Of a stretch of DNA of 64,000 nucleotides, positions 8,942-17,024 are shown one piece after another. The notes under the pieces were generated by a model. It saw only the letters and a program-made list of their open reading frames with translations. It was not told the DNA's origin and did not search any database. Made by a program: the position numbers and the translations under genes. The DNA is from Bacteroidales bacterium (GTDB lineage Bacteria; Bacteroidota; Bacteroidia; Bacteroidales; UBA932): NCBI GenBank assembly GCA_017447815.1, contig JAFSMS010000090.1:22850-86849 (forward strand), read 5' to 3'. Every line of letters starts with the position of its first letter. Position 1 is the first letter of the stretch.

Positions 8942-9517
8942 ATGCATCTTATTACTTGGACAAGGGATGAGCAGTCCCCTGCCGGCGCGTCGTCCCTGGA
9001 ACAGTTGGCGGCCGCCTGCGGGCAAGGGGAGCGGAAGGCTCAAAGGGCTTTGTTCGAGGCACTTTCCCCCAAGATGATGGCCGTGTGCCTGCGGTACATG
9101 GGAAACCGGGAAGAGGCGGAGGACGTGCTGCAGGAAGGTTTCATCACCCTGTTCACCAAATTAGACAGCTATCAGGGAGCGGGCTCCTTTGAAGGCTGGG
9201 CCAGAAGGATCTTTGTCAATACTGCCCTCATGCATCTCAGACGCACGGATGCGCTGGGTCTCAGCGACGACATCGAAGAGGCCCGCAGCCTTTTCACCCA
9301 GGAGGCCACGCCGGTGCAGAAAATGGGATACAGGGATCTGATGCGCATGATATCGGCCCTCCCGGCCGATGCCAGGACGGTCTTCAACATGTATGTGGTG
9401 GAAGGCTATTCGCACAAGGAAATCGCGGAGGAACTGGGCTGTACGGAGGCCACTTCGCGCTCCAAGTTGCAGCGCGCCCGCATCAGGCTGCAGGAAATGA
9501 TAAGAGGAAGCAAATGA
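8942..9517 (+). CDS. ECF-type RNA polymerase sigma-70 factor
   Basis: A 191-residue extracytoplasmic-function sigma factor. Region 2 is visible as RALFEALSPKMMAVCLRYMGNREEAEDVLQEGF (described here in part: AEDVLQEGF binds core polymerase). Region 4 carries the helix-turn-helix in YSHKEIAEELGCTEATSRSK. The frame is open to an ATG at 8891 inside the promoter; MHLITW at 8942 is chosen because it lies downstream of the predicted transcription start. The stop overlaps the next gene, an anti-sigma/beta-barrel fusion, by 4 nt, so the pair is almost certainly a sigma/anti-sigma module. Confidence 0.9.
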   Translation: MHLITWTRDEQSPAGASSLEQLAAACGQGERKAQRALFEALSPKMMAVCLRYMGNREEAEDVLQEGFITLFTKLDSYQGAGSFEGWARRIFVNTALMHLRRTDALGLSDDIEEARSLFTQEATPVQKMGYRDLMRMISALPADARTVFNMYVVEGYSHKEIAEELGCTEATSRSKLQRARIRLQEMIRGSK

Positions 9518-10698
9518 AAGAGAATGAATTTGACATACAAGTAAGAAACTTGTTGCAAAACGCAGAGGAGCCGGTCTCTCCCCATGTTTGGGAAGGGATC
9601 GCGGCGGGGCTGGACAGAAAGAGGCGCCGCGTAGTTCCCCTGTGGGTCTGGCGTACGGCGGCCGGTGTGGCTGCCGCCGCCGCGGTGGCCGCCGGTGTGG
9701 TTTTCCTGAAACCCGCCGCCACCCTTATCGAAGAACATTCTAATCCTATTATTACCATAGCAGAGGCTCCTGCTACTGTGGCGGAAACCCCCGTCTTAGC
9801 AGCGGAGCAGGAGCCCGCGAGACTGGCCGCCTACCGGGCCGTGCCGGCAAAGCCCGCCCCCGTGCAGGAGGAAGCGCCTGCCGTAAAGGCTGTCCCCGTG
9901 CAGGCTGTCCCCGTACAGGAAGCGCCTGAGCAGAAAGCCCCTGCGCAGAAAAAGCAGGAAAAGACGGTGGTTCCGGTCCAGATCGACCCGACGCAGGATG
10001 CCCAGGCCCAGTTCAACCTCCTGGCCCAGGCCGAAGACCGCCCCGCTTCGGGCCGCGGCTTCTCCCTTACGGCCTCCGGAAACCTGCAGGGGCTTCGCCG
10101 GAGCAGTGTCGGCGGCGGTTTCACCCGTCCTTACAGCGCTCCTGCGGCCACCGCCGGGGAAGGCATTTACAATGAAAGTCCGGAGGTGGGTTTCAGCCTG
10201 CCCTTCTCGGCCGGCATCGGCCTCAAATACAATTTCACGCCGCGCTGGGGCGTGGGCATCGGGGTGCGTTACACCAACCTCAGCCGCACGTTCGTGGGAG
10301 ACTATGTGGGAGCCGGCTTCCGGGAACTCCAGACCGATATCGACAACCATCAGCACTGGATCGGCATTCCCGTCCATCTGTACTATGATATCGTGAACAA
10401 GGGCCGCTGGCGCGTACACGCCTTTGCCGGCGCCAGCGCGGAATTCCTGGCCGACAACGATTTCCTCATCCACGGCTCTTCCAAGGATTACCACTATCAC
10501 CAGGCCGGCACCCGTCCGCAGTGGTCGGGAGACCTGGGCCTGGGCGTGGAATTCCGGATCACACCGGTTCTGGGTCTCTATCTGGATCCCAGTTTCCGTT
10601 ACTTCTTCCGCACCGATCTGCAGCCGCGGTCCATCCGCACCATCCAGCCGCTCCGCTTCGACCTGGAGGCCGGCCTGCGTTTCTCCTTCGGAAACTGA
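9514..10698 (+). CDS. Anti-sigma-like N-terminus fused to an outer-membrane beta-barrel
   Basis: A 394-residue protein coupled by a 4-nt overlap to the ECF sigma gene. Residues 1-42 are a short cytoplasmic domain with the anti-sigma-like PHVWEGIAAGLD block. A single membrane helix follows at about 44-66. Residues 70-155 are a Pro/Ala/Val/Gln linker (repeats of PVQ and AP like a TonB spacer). Residues 155-394 are a beta-rich domain with alternating aromatic strands ending in FSFGN, a typical outer-membrane barrel terminus. Taken literally the protein would bridge inner membrane, periplasm and outer membrane. Similar Bacteroidota proteins are annotated as outer membrane beta-barrel proteins; the anti-sigma role is inferred from position and the N-terminus. 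Confidence 0.75.
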   Translation: MKENEFDIQVRNLLQNAEEPVSPHVWEGIAAGLDRKRRRVVPLWVWRTAAGVAAAAAVAAGVVFLKPAATLIEEHSNPIITIAEAPATVAETPVLAAEQEPARLAAYRAVPAKPAPVQEEAPAVKAVPVQAVPVQEAPEQKAPAQKKQEKTVVPVQIDPTQDAQAQFNLLAQAEDRPASGRGFSLTASGNLQGLRRSSVGGGFTRPYSAPAATAGEGIYNESPEVGFSLPFSAGIGLKYNFTPRWGVGIGVRYTNLSRTFVGDYVGAGFRELQTDIDNHQHWIGIPVHLYYDIVNKGRWRVHAFAGASAEFLADNDFLIHGSSKDYHYHQAGTRPQWSGDLGLGVEFRITPVLGLYLDPSFRYFFRTDLQPRSIRTIQPLRFDLEAGLRFSFGN

Positions 10699-10702
10699 CC
10701 GC

Positions 10703-11209
10703 TTACCGCAAAGGTTCCAGGGCTACGGTCCCGGGGATGATATCCTCGGGCGGTTTGCCGTGCAGGTAAATAATTCTCTGATTGGGACTTCCGCGAAACA
10801 GAAGGTCCGTATCCCGCTGCTCCAGGATAAAAGGCCCGTCCACCAGGACATCCAGGTACGGGAGCATTTGGGAAAGTTCTTCCGAGGCCTGAATCTCTTC
10901 CAGCGTGAATCCCGTCCAGCACCAGATGGTCTTGCGGGTTTCCGCTTTGATGCGCCGGGCCAGTTCCGTGAAGGCTTCCACCTGGTAGAACGGGTCTCCG
11001 CCGGAGAAAGTGACGTCCGACAGGTCGTCGGCCTTGATCACCTCCAGGAGGTCTTCCACGTCCATCCACCGGCCCGCCTCGAAACTCCAACTCTGGGGGT
11101 TGTGGCAGCCCTTGCAGGCGTGGCGGCAGCCAGCACAATAAATGGCCGTCCGGAAACCGGGTCCGTCGGCCATTGTCTGTTGCAAAATGTCAAGTACTCG
11201 GATCTTCAT
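10703..11209 (-). CDS. nrdG: Anaerobic ribonucleotide reductase-activating protein
   Basis: A 168-residue radical SAM enzyme that uses a 4Fe-4S cluster and S-adenosylmethionine to install the glycyl radical on NrdD. The cluster motif CRHACKGC (CxxxCxxC) lies near residues 29-36, followed by the TFSGGDPFYQ SAM-binding block. The start at 11209 (MKIRVLDILQQ) is chosen over an ATG at 11266 that lies inside nrdD. It is downstream of nrdD on the same strand, separated by 43 nt that hold two inverted repeats. Confidence 0.93.
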   Translation of the reverse strand: MKIRVLDILQQTMADGPGFRTAIYCAGCRHACKGCHNPQSWSFEAGRWMDVEDLLEVIKADDLSDVTFSGGDPFYQVEAFTELARRIKAETRKTIWCWTGFTLEEIQASEELSQMLPYLDVLVDGPFILEQRDTDLLFRGSPNQRIIYLHGKPPEDIIPGTVALEPLR

Positions 11210-11214
11210 AATAT

Positions 11215-11240
11215 CAAGTCCCCTCCCTGGGAGGGGGTTC
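11215..11240 (-). repeat. G/C-rich palindromic repeat (family C) between nrdD and nrdG
   Basis: The plus strand carries CCCCTCCC at 11220-11227, one T, and GGGAGGGG at 11229-11236, a near-perfect palindrome. Read on the minus strand, GAA-C5-TCCC...GGGAGGGGACTTG resembles the two units at 63030-63058 and 63104-63132. It sits between nrdD and nrdG and could modulate the ratio of the two transcripts or simply be a dispersed repeat. Confidence 0.6.
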
Positions 11241-11259
11241 AAATAGCCGAGGCTATTTG
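11240..11259 (-). terminator. Perfect hairpin overlapping the nrdD stop codon
   Basis: CAAATAGCC (11240-11248) and GGCTATTTG (11251-11259) form a perfect 9-bp stem with a 2-nt spacer, spanning the nrdD stop codon at 11253-11255. No U-tract follows, so it is more likely an attenuating or RNA-stabilising hairpin than a full terminator. Confidence 0.45.
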
Positions 11260-13460
11260 TGTACAACGCGGTCTTTTAACTCGGCGAGTTTGCCGGCGTT
11301 CCAGCGGTCGGTGGTACCCACCAGGTAACCGGTGATGCGCTGCAGGGTGTCGATGTGGTGGCCGTGGCAGTGCGGGCATTCGGTGAGGTCCTTTTCGGCA
11401 TTCTCATAGCCGCAGTCCAGGCAGCGGTTGCGGTTGTGGTTCACGGAGCCGTAGCCGATGTTGTACTTGTCCATGAGGTCCACGATGCGCATGATGGCCT
11501 CGGGGTTGTGGGTGGCGTCGCCGTCGATTTCCACATAGAAGATGTGGCCGGCGCCCTCGTACTGGTGGTACGGGCCCTCGATGGCGGCCTTGTGCTCCGG
11601 CGTGCAGTGGTAGTAAACGGGCACGTGGCTGGAGTTGGTGTAGTAGTCCTTGTCGGTGATGCCGGGCAGTACGCCGAAGGTTTTCTTGTCGCGCTTGGTG
11701 AACTTGCCGGCCAGGCCTTCCGCGGGCGTGGCGAAGCAGGAGTAGTTGTGCTGGTATTTCTCGCTGAAGCCGTTGATCTTGTCACGCATGAAGGCGACAA
11801 TCCTCAGGCCCAGTTCCTGGGCTTCCTCGCTTTCTCCGTGGTGCTTGCCGATGAGGGCGATCAGGCATTCGGCCAGGCCGATGAAGCCGATGGCCAGCGT
11901 ACCCTGGTTGATGACGCTCTCGATGGTGTCGTCCGGATCCAGTTTGCCGCTGCCCAGCCAGAGGCCGTTCATCAGCAGCGGGAACTGCTTCTTGAGGGCG
12001 GTCTTCTGGAACTGGAAACGCTCGTCCAGCTGGCGGGCGCTGATTTCCAGGGCCCAGTCCAGTCTTTCGAAGAATTTGCCGATGCGCTGCTCCTTGTCGC
12101 TGATGCCCATGCACTCGATGGCCAGTTTCACGATGTTGATGGTGGTGAAACTCAGGTTGCCGCGGCCGATGGAGGTCTTGGGGCCGAAGCGGTTGTCATA
12201 CACGCGGGTGCGGCAGCCCATGGTGGCCACTTCGTGGATGTAGCGCTTGGGGTCGTCGGCCTTCCATTCGGGATCCTGGTTGTAGGTGGCGTCCAGGTTC
12301 AGGAAGTTGGGGAAGAAGCGGCGGGCGCTCACCTTGCAGGCGAACTTGTAAAGGTCGTAGTTGGGGTCTTCGGGGAGGTAACTGACGCCGCGTTTTTTCT
12401 TCCAGATCTGGATGGGGAAGATGGCGGTGGAGCCGTTGCCCACGCCTTCATACGTGGTGTTGAGGATTTCGCGGATGATGCAGCGGCCCTCGGCCGACGT
12501 GTCGGTGCCGTAGTTGATGGAGGAGAAGACCACCTGGTTGCCGCCGCGGCTGTGGATGGTGTTCATGTTGTGCACGAAGGCCTCCATGGCCTGGTGCACA
12601 CGGCCCACGGTCTGGTTGATGGCATGCTGCTGGGCGCGTTCCTTGCCCTGCAGGCCCACGAGGTCGTGCTTGAGGTAATCGTCGATCTTGGCTTTCTTGA
12701 GTTCGCTGTAATCGACATTGGCGATTTCGCTCACCTTGTCCACTTCCTCTTCATAGGTCTTGCGCACGTAGGGGGCCAGGTAGAAGTCGAAGGCGGGGAT
12801 GGCCTGGCCGCCGTGCATCTCGTTCTGGACGGTTTCCATGGAAATGCAGGCCAGGACGCTGGCGGTCTCGATGCGCTTGGCGGGACGGGACTCTCCGTGG
12901 CCGGCCCTGAGGCCGTGCTCCAGGATGATGTCCAGCGGGTGCTGGATGCAGGTGAGGGACTTGGTGGGATAGTAGTCCTTGTCGTGGATGTGGATATAGT
13001 TGCCGGCCACGGCCTCGCGCACGGGGTCGCTCAGGAGGCATTCATCCACATAACTCTTGGTGGCCTCGGAGGCAAACTTCATCATCATGCCGGCGGGGGT
13101 GTCGGCATTCATGTTGGCGTTTTCACGGGTGATGTCGTTGGCCTGGGCCTGGATGATGGTCTCGAAAATCTCGTTGCTCTTGGCCTTGCGGGCGATGTTG
13201 CGCTTGTTGCGGTAACGGATATATTCCTTGGCCACTTCCTGGCGGGGGCTGTTCATGAGGTGGTTCTCCACTACGTCCTGGATCTCTTCCACCGTCATTT
13301 CCTCCTTGTCCAACTGGGAGATGGCATGGGCAATCTGGGCGGCGAGTACGATATCTTCGCCATTCTCGGTCACATCCATTGCTTTCAGGATGGCGGCCAC
13401 AATTTTCTGGTTATTGAAGTCAACGCGGCGGCCGTCGCGTTTCAGTACACGTTTTACCAT
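11253..13460 (-). CDS. nrdD: Anaerobic ribonucleoside-triphosphate reductase
   Basis: A 735-residue class III ribonucleotide reductase that makes dNTPs without oxygen using a glycyl radical. Residues 3-95 are an ATP-cone allosteric domain (RVLKRDGRRVDFNNQKI). The C-terminus has the zinc motif CLDCGYE...CPHC and the glycyl-radical region RITGYLVG (radical Gly about 711) followed by RWNAGKLAELKDR. Length is normal. The gene has a promoter 53 nt upstream and is followed by its activase nrdG. Together they indicate an anaerobic lifestyle. Confidence 0.96.
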   Translation of the reverse strand: MVKRVLKRDGRRVDFNNQKIVAAILKAMDVTENGEDIVLAAQIAHAISQLDKEEMTVEEIQDVVENHLMNSPRQEVAKEYIRYRNKRNIARKAKSNEIFETIIQAQANDITRENANMNADTPAGMMMKFASEATKSYVDECLLSDPVREAVAGNYIHIHDKDYYPTKSLTCIQHPLDIILEHGLRAGHGESRPAKRIETASVLACISMETVQNEMHGGQAIPAFDFYLAPYVRKTYEEEVDKVSEIANVDYSELKKAKIDDYLKHDLVGLQGKERAQQHAINQTVGRVHQAMEAFVHNMNTIHSRGGNQVVFSSINYGTDTSAEGRCIIREILNTTYEGVGNGSTAIFPIQIWKKKRGVSYLPEDPNYDLYKFACKVSARRFFPNFLNLDATYNQDPEWKADDPKRYIHEVATMGCRTRVYDNRFGPKTSIGRGNLSFTTINIVKLAIECMGISDKEQRIGKFFERLDWALEISARQLDERFQFQKTALKKQFPLLMNGLWLGSGKLDPDDTIESVINQGTLAIGFIGLAECLIALIGKHHGESEEAQELGLRIVAFMRDKINGFSEKYQHNYSCFATPAEGLAGKFTKRDKKTFGVLPGITDKDYYTNSSHVPVYYHCTPEHKAAIEGPYHQYEGAGHIFYVEIDGDATHNPEAIMRIVDLMDKYNIGYGSVNHNRNRCLDCGYENAEKDLTECPHCHGHHIDTLQRITGYLVGTTDRWNAGKLAELKDRVVHK

Positions 13461-13513
13461 ATGGCTAGTTTCTTATTTGTCCGGTTTGGTCAATTGGCGC
13501 GGAGGCGCGAGAA

Positions 13514-13521
13514 CAAAGATA
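13514..13521 (-). promoter_or_regulatory. -7 promoter element of nrdD
   Basis: TATCTTTG on the minus strand, giving a leader of about 45-50 nt before the ATG at 13460. Confidence 0.55.
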
Positions 13522-13573
13522 GTTTTAAAGATTTTAGATTCCCACTGTTTTGCAAGGAAAAGTTATCAACAAT

Positions 13574-13625
13574 TTGGGCTGCCTCTTGTTAATTTGTTGA
13601 TTAACAATTGGCAGCCCAATTTTTT
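13574..13625. terminator. Large hairpin with T-tract in the pptase-nrdD gap
   Basis: TTGGGCTGCC (13574-13583) pairs with GGCAGCCCAA (13610-13619). An inner inverted repeat TTGTTAAT/ATTAACAA extends the structure, and TTTTTT follows on the plus strand. No plus-strand gene leads into it, so its role for the two minus-strand genes is unclear: it lies downstream of the phosphopantetheinyl transferase and upstream of the nrdD promoter. It may terminate the former or be part of nrdD control. Confidence 0.5.
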
Positions 13626-13690
13626 AATTTAGAATTTCTCTAAAATATAACTATCTTGTTTCTTTTTTGGAAAAGTTTTCAACAAAGGCC

Positions 13691-14329
13691 TCAATCGCCC
13701 ACCACCCAAACCAGTACGTGGCGGTCGAAAGTCATGTATTCGAGGTCGAATTCCTCCTCGTCGTCGTTCTTGTCGATGAACGTGGCTTCCAGCTCTCCCT
13801 CCCCGCGGGGACGGAAACGCTCCACCTCGATTTGCTCGGCGAAATCCACGTTGTAGCGGCTCAGCAACTTGAAGATGGCCTCCTTGGCGCACCAGTAGAT
13901 GGCCAGTTGCTCATTGCGCTTCTCATCTTCCAGGTCTTCGATTTCGTCTTCGCTGAGGGCTTTTTTCTCCACGGCGGAGAAGTCGCGGTCCAGGGATTCG
14001 ATGTCGATGCCGCAGTCTTCCTCGTCGTGCAGGATGACGGCCACGTATTTTTCCGTATGGGTGATGGAGATGTTCACCGGATTGTTCTCCAGGTAGGGTT
14101 TGCCGTTGTCATGATGGCTCAGGTACACCTTCTCGTCGAAGAGGGTGTTCAGCAGGGCGCGGACGGCGAGCCGCTGCTTGCGAAGGGATTCGCTGCGGAT
14201 GAAGGAGATTTCTTCCATCTCGTCCGAAGGGGTGGCGCTCAGTTGGGTGAGTTCCTCTTCGGTTTCGGTGATTTGCCACACGCCGATGGTGGCTTCGTTT
14301 TCCAGTTTTTTCTTTAAATAAAGTCCCAT
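13691..14329 (-). CDS. 4'-phosphopantetheinyl transferase superfamily protein
   Basis: A 212-residue Sfp/AcpT-like transferase that moves phosphopantetheine from CoA to a serine of a carrier protein. The two signature blocks are present: GIDIESLDRDF (GxDxE) and WCAKEAIFK (WxxKEAxxK), which bind Mg and CoA. The start at 14329 (MGLYLKKK) is preferred over an ATG at 14380 that adds a Cys/Arg-rich leader with no family similarity. No carrier-protein gene lies nearby, so the substrate is unknown. The protein is markedly acidic near its C-terminus (KNDDEEEFDLEYM). Confidence 0.88.
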   Translation of the reverse strand: MGLYLKKKLENEATIGVWQITETEEELTQLSATPSDEMEEISFIRSESLRKQRLAVRALLNTLFDEKVYLSHHDNGKPYLENNPVNISITHTEKYVAVILHDEEDCGIDIESLDRDFSAVEKKALSEDEIEDLEDEKRNEQLAIYWCAKEAIFKLLSRYNVDFAEQIEVERFRPRGEGELEATFIDKNDDEEEFDLEYMTFDRHVLVWVVGD

Positions 14330-14531
14330 TACAAGGTTTTTTCGACGACAACAAGTGCCCGCCCGGATGCAAGGATGCACCGGGTTTTGTTAGTTAATCT
14401 AGTTAAGACGCAACAGAGGGTCGTCTGAACCGACGCCCTTTACTGGATTGGAATTGACTGGACTGGGAGGCTCCATGTTAATCGTTCAATATATCGGTAC
14501 AAAGATAATGGATTTTTCGCAATTGACAATA
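14330..14531. other. Intergenic gap between the transferase gene and mdh promoters
   Basis: About 200 nt with no credible gene. It contains an imperfect inverted repeat around 14370-14394 (CCCGG...CCGGG). No tRNA-like fold and no TAnnTTTG element for the minus-strand gene was seen. Confidence 0.5.
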
Positions 14532-14559
14532 TATCTTTGCGGGGAAATTCGTATCTTTG
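14532..14559 (+). promoter_or_regulatory. Tandem -7 promoter elements of mdh
   Basis: TATCTTTG occurs twice, at 14532-14539 and 14552-14559, exactly 20 bp apart and ending 55 and 35 nt before the mdh ATG. A TTGACAAT sequence just upstream of the first copy could serve as an upstream element. Either or both may be active. Confidence 0.55.
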
Positions 14560-14594
14560 TGGTCCCGAAATATTTTTTAAAAAGACATAGTATC

Positions 14595-15581
14595 ATGAAA
14601 TTCCTTACTGATGAAAAGCTCCTGATCGTGGGCGCCGCCGGTATGATCGGCTCCAACATGGTCCAGACCGCCTGCATGCTCGGTCTTACTCCCAACATCT
14701 GCCTGTACGATATCTTTGAGCCCGGCCTCAAGGGTGTCCTCGCCGAAATGGACCATTGCGCCTTCCCGGGCGTGAACCTCACCGCCACCATCGACCCGGC
14801 CGTCGCCTTCAAGGACGCCAAGTACATCATCTCCTCCGGCGGAGCACCCCGTAAAGAAGGAATGACCCGTGAAGACCTCCTTAAAGGCAACTGCCAGATC
14901 GCTGCCGAATTCGGCGACAACATCAAGAAGTACTGCCCGGACGCCAAGTTCGTCGTGGTCATCTTCAATCCGGCCGATGTCACCGCCCTCACGGCCCTCA
15001 TCCACTCCGGCCTGAAGCCTTCCCAACTCACTTCCCTGGCCGCCCTCGACAGCACCCGTCTGCAGGAAGCCCTGGCCCTGGAATTCGGCGTACAGCAGTG
15101 CAAGGTCACCGGTGCCCACACCTACGGCGGTCACGGTGAGGCCATGGCCGTATTCGCCTCCCAGGTGAAGATCGACGGCAAGCCCCTCGCCGAGATGGGC
15201 CTTTCCGCCGAGCGTTTCGAGGAAATCAAGCACAATACCATCCAGGGTGGTTCCAACATCATCAAACTCCGTGGCCGCAGTTCCTTCCAGAGCCCTGCCT
15301 ACCAGGCTGTGAAGATGATCGAGGCCGCCATGGGCGGCGAGGTGTTCACCTGGCCCGCCGGCACGTATGTGAACGAAGGCAAGTACAAGAACGTGATGAT
15401 GGCCATGCCCACCACCATCGACGCCACCGGCTGCCACTTCACCGCACCGCAGGGTACCGCCGAGGAAATCGCCGCCCTGGACGCTTCCTACGAGCACCTC
15501 TGCAAGATGCGCGACGAGATTATCGGCCTGGGCATCGTTCCCGCTACGGCCGACTGGTGCAAGGAGAACGCCAATCTGTAG
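14595..15581 (+). CDS. mdh: Malate dehydrogenase
   Basis: A 328-residue NAD-dependent dehydrogenase of the lactate/malate family, interconverting malate and oxaloacetate in the (branched) TCA pathway. The Rossmann GxxGxxG is in GAAGMIGSNM near residue 11. Substrate arginines are in APRKEGMTREDLL, and the catalytic His is in GAHTYGGHGEAM. Length fits the Bacteroides-type enzyme. The frame is open to 14448, but the ATG at 14595 follows the promoters and begins the conserved KLLIVGAAG block. It stands as a monocistronic unit 21 nt before the SGNH operon. Confidence 0.92.
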   Translation: MKFLTDEKLLIVGAAGMIGSNMVQTACMLGLTPNICLYDIFEPGLKGVLAEMDHCAFPGVNLTATIDPAVAFKDAKYIISSGGAPRKEGMTREDLLKGNCQIAAEFGDNIKKYCPDAKFVVVIFNPADVTALTALIHSGLKPSQLTSLAALDSTRLQEALALEFGVQQCKVTGAHTYGGHGEAMAVFASQVKIDGKPLAEMGLSAERFEEIKHNTIQGGSNIIKLRGRSSFQSPAYQAVKMIEAAMGGEVFTWPAGTYVNEGKYKNVMMAMPTTIDATGCHFTAPQGTAEEIAALDASYEHLCKMRDEIIGLGIVPATADWCKENANL

Positions 15582-15602
15582 TTCTCTGACAGGCGCCTAC
15601 CG

Positions 15603-17024
15603 ATGAAAGCGAGGCAGGTTCTTGTTTTTCTCCTTGGCGTCTTTGCCATGCTGGGTTTGCTGTGGCTGGTGACCCCGGCCGACGGCGTGAACCTGGGCCC
15701 GCTGAACCTTCGTTTCGCCTCCTATGAGCGCATGGCGCGGGAGGCCGGAGAAAAGAAGGTGGACGTGGACTCCGTGCTCCGTGCCGTGGAGGCGCGCTTC
15801 CGCATGGAGGACGACACCCTCAACTACTACCGTAAATTCTTCTACGAGAATCCGGACCGGATTTTCCTTCCTGACGGGGACTACCGCTTCTTCGACCCTC
15901 TCTTCCACCAGTTGGAACGGGCCGGGGAGCGGAAGGTCCGCGTAGTACACTACGGAGACTCCCAGATCGAGATGGACCGCATCTCGCAGGACCTGCGGCA
16001 GGCGCTGCAGGAGCGCTTCGGCGGCGGCGGCACAGGCCTTTTCCCCGCGGTGAGCAATGTCCCGTCGGCCAGTATCTACAAATCGGCCTCCGGGGGATTC
16101 GTGCAATATACCATGTACGGTGATTCCACCACCCGGCGGGCCGGGCACAACCGGTACGGCATGCTGGCCCAGGTGGTCCAGCTCACCGGGGGCGGCACCA
16201 TGACCCTGCGGGGCACCAAGAATCGGCAGGCCCGCGAAGGGGCCAAGACCTTCGAGAGCGTTTCGGTGCTTTACGGCCGCGGGGAGAACCTGGAGGTGAA
16301 GGCCTTTTCGGACACCCTGAAGCCCTTTCCCGTGGTGGAGAGCCGGGGCAGCTGCACCCTCGTCACCTGGCACTTCGGCCGTCCGGTGCAGAAAGCCACC
16401 CTCAAGTTCAAGGGCAGCGCCGAGATTTACGCCGTCGGGGCCGACGGAGAAAGCGGCGTGGCGGTGGACAATGTCCCGCTCCGGGGCTGTTCCGGCACCA
16501 TTTTCACCCGCATTTCCAAGCCGCTCATGGAAGACAGTTTCGCCCTTACGGACACGCGGCTCATCATCCTTCAGTTCGGCGGAAACATGATGCCCATGGT
16601 GCGCGGGACCAAGATCATTCAGCAGTACCAGGAGCAAATCCAGCAGCAGATCGCCTATTTTCACGAGGTGGCCCCCGAGGCCAAGATCCTCTTCATCGGC
16701 CCGTCCGATATGGGCAAGAGCGTGGGCGGACGGATGGTCACCTGGCCGTACCTGCCCGAAATGGTGGATTCGCTCAAGGCCACGGTCCTGCGTAACGATG
16801 CCGCCTATTGGGACCTGTATCGCATGATGGGCGGTGAAAACTCCATGGTCCAGTGGGTCAGGCACAACCCTTCCTATGCCGGCCCGGACTACATTCACTT
16901 CACGCCGGCGGGCGCCCGCCGGGTGGGAGAGGCGCTTTCCCGCTCCTTCCTCACGTACTACGATTTTTACCAGTTGCGGAAAACCCTTCCCGAGAACCGG
17001 GTGAAACAGGCCATGCAACCATGA
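15603..17024 (+). CDS. Membrane-anchored SGNH/GDSL-family protein
   Basis: A 473-residue protein with one N-terminal membrane helix (about 5-24) and an extracytoplasmic SGNH-hydrolase fold. Block I is VVHYGDSQIEMDR with the candidate nucleophile Ser120, and the late DYIHFTPAG gives the Asp-His pair. Such proteins next to an MBOAT acyltransferase usually transfer or remove O-acetyl groups on surface polysaccharide (family knowledge; substrate unknown). It overlaps the next SGNH gene by 4 nt. Confidence 0.8.
   Translation: MKARQVLVFLLGVFAMLGLLWLVTPADGVNLGPLNLRFASYERMAREAGEKKVDVDSVLRAVEARFRMEDDTLNYYRKFFYENPDRIFLPDGDYRFFDPLFHQLERAGERKVRVVHYGDSQIEMDRISQDLRQALQERFGGGGTGLFPAVSNVPSASIYKSASGGFVQYTMYGDSTTRRAGHNRYGMLAQVVQLTGGGTMTLRGTKNRQAREGAKTFESVSVLYGRGENLEVKAFSDTLKPFPVVESRGSCTLVTWHFGRPVQKATLKFKGSAEIYAVGADGESGVAVDNVPLRGCSGTIFTRISKPLMEDSFALTDTRLIILQFGGNMMPMVRGTKIIQQYQEQIQQQIAYFHEVAPEAKILFIGPSDMGKSVGGRMVTWPYLPEMVDSLKATVLRNDAAYWDLYRMMGGENSMVQWVRHNPSYAGPDYIHFTPAGARRVGEALSRSFLTYYDFYQLRKTLPENRVKQAMQP

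Noticed and set aside
11355-13592. A 745-codon open frame on the plus strand opposite nrdD
   Set aside because: It is a shadow of the conserved nrdD frame, a common effect in high-GC DNA. Its translation is low-complexity Val/Ala/Gly/His with no domain.
14380-14460. Possible tRNA in the gap before mdh
   Set aside because: No cloverleaf with a T-loop GTTCRA and matching acceptor ends could be drawn.
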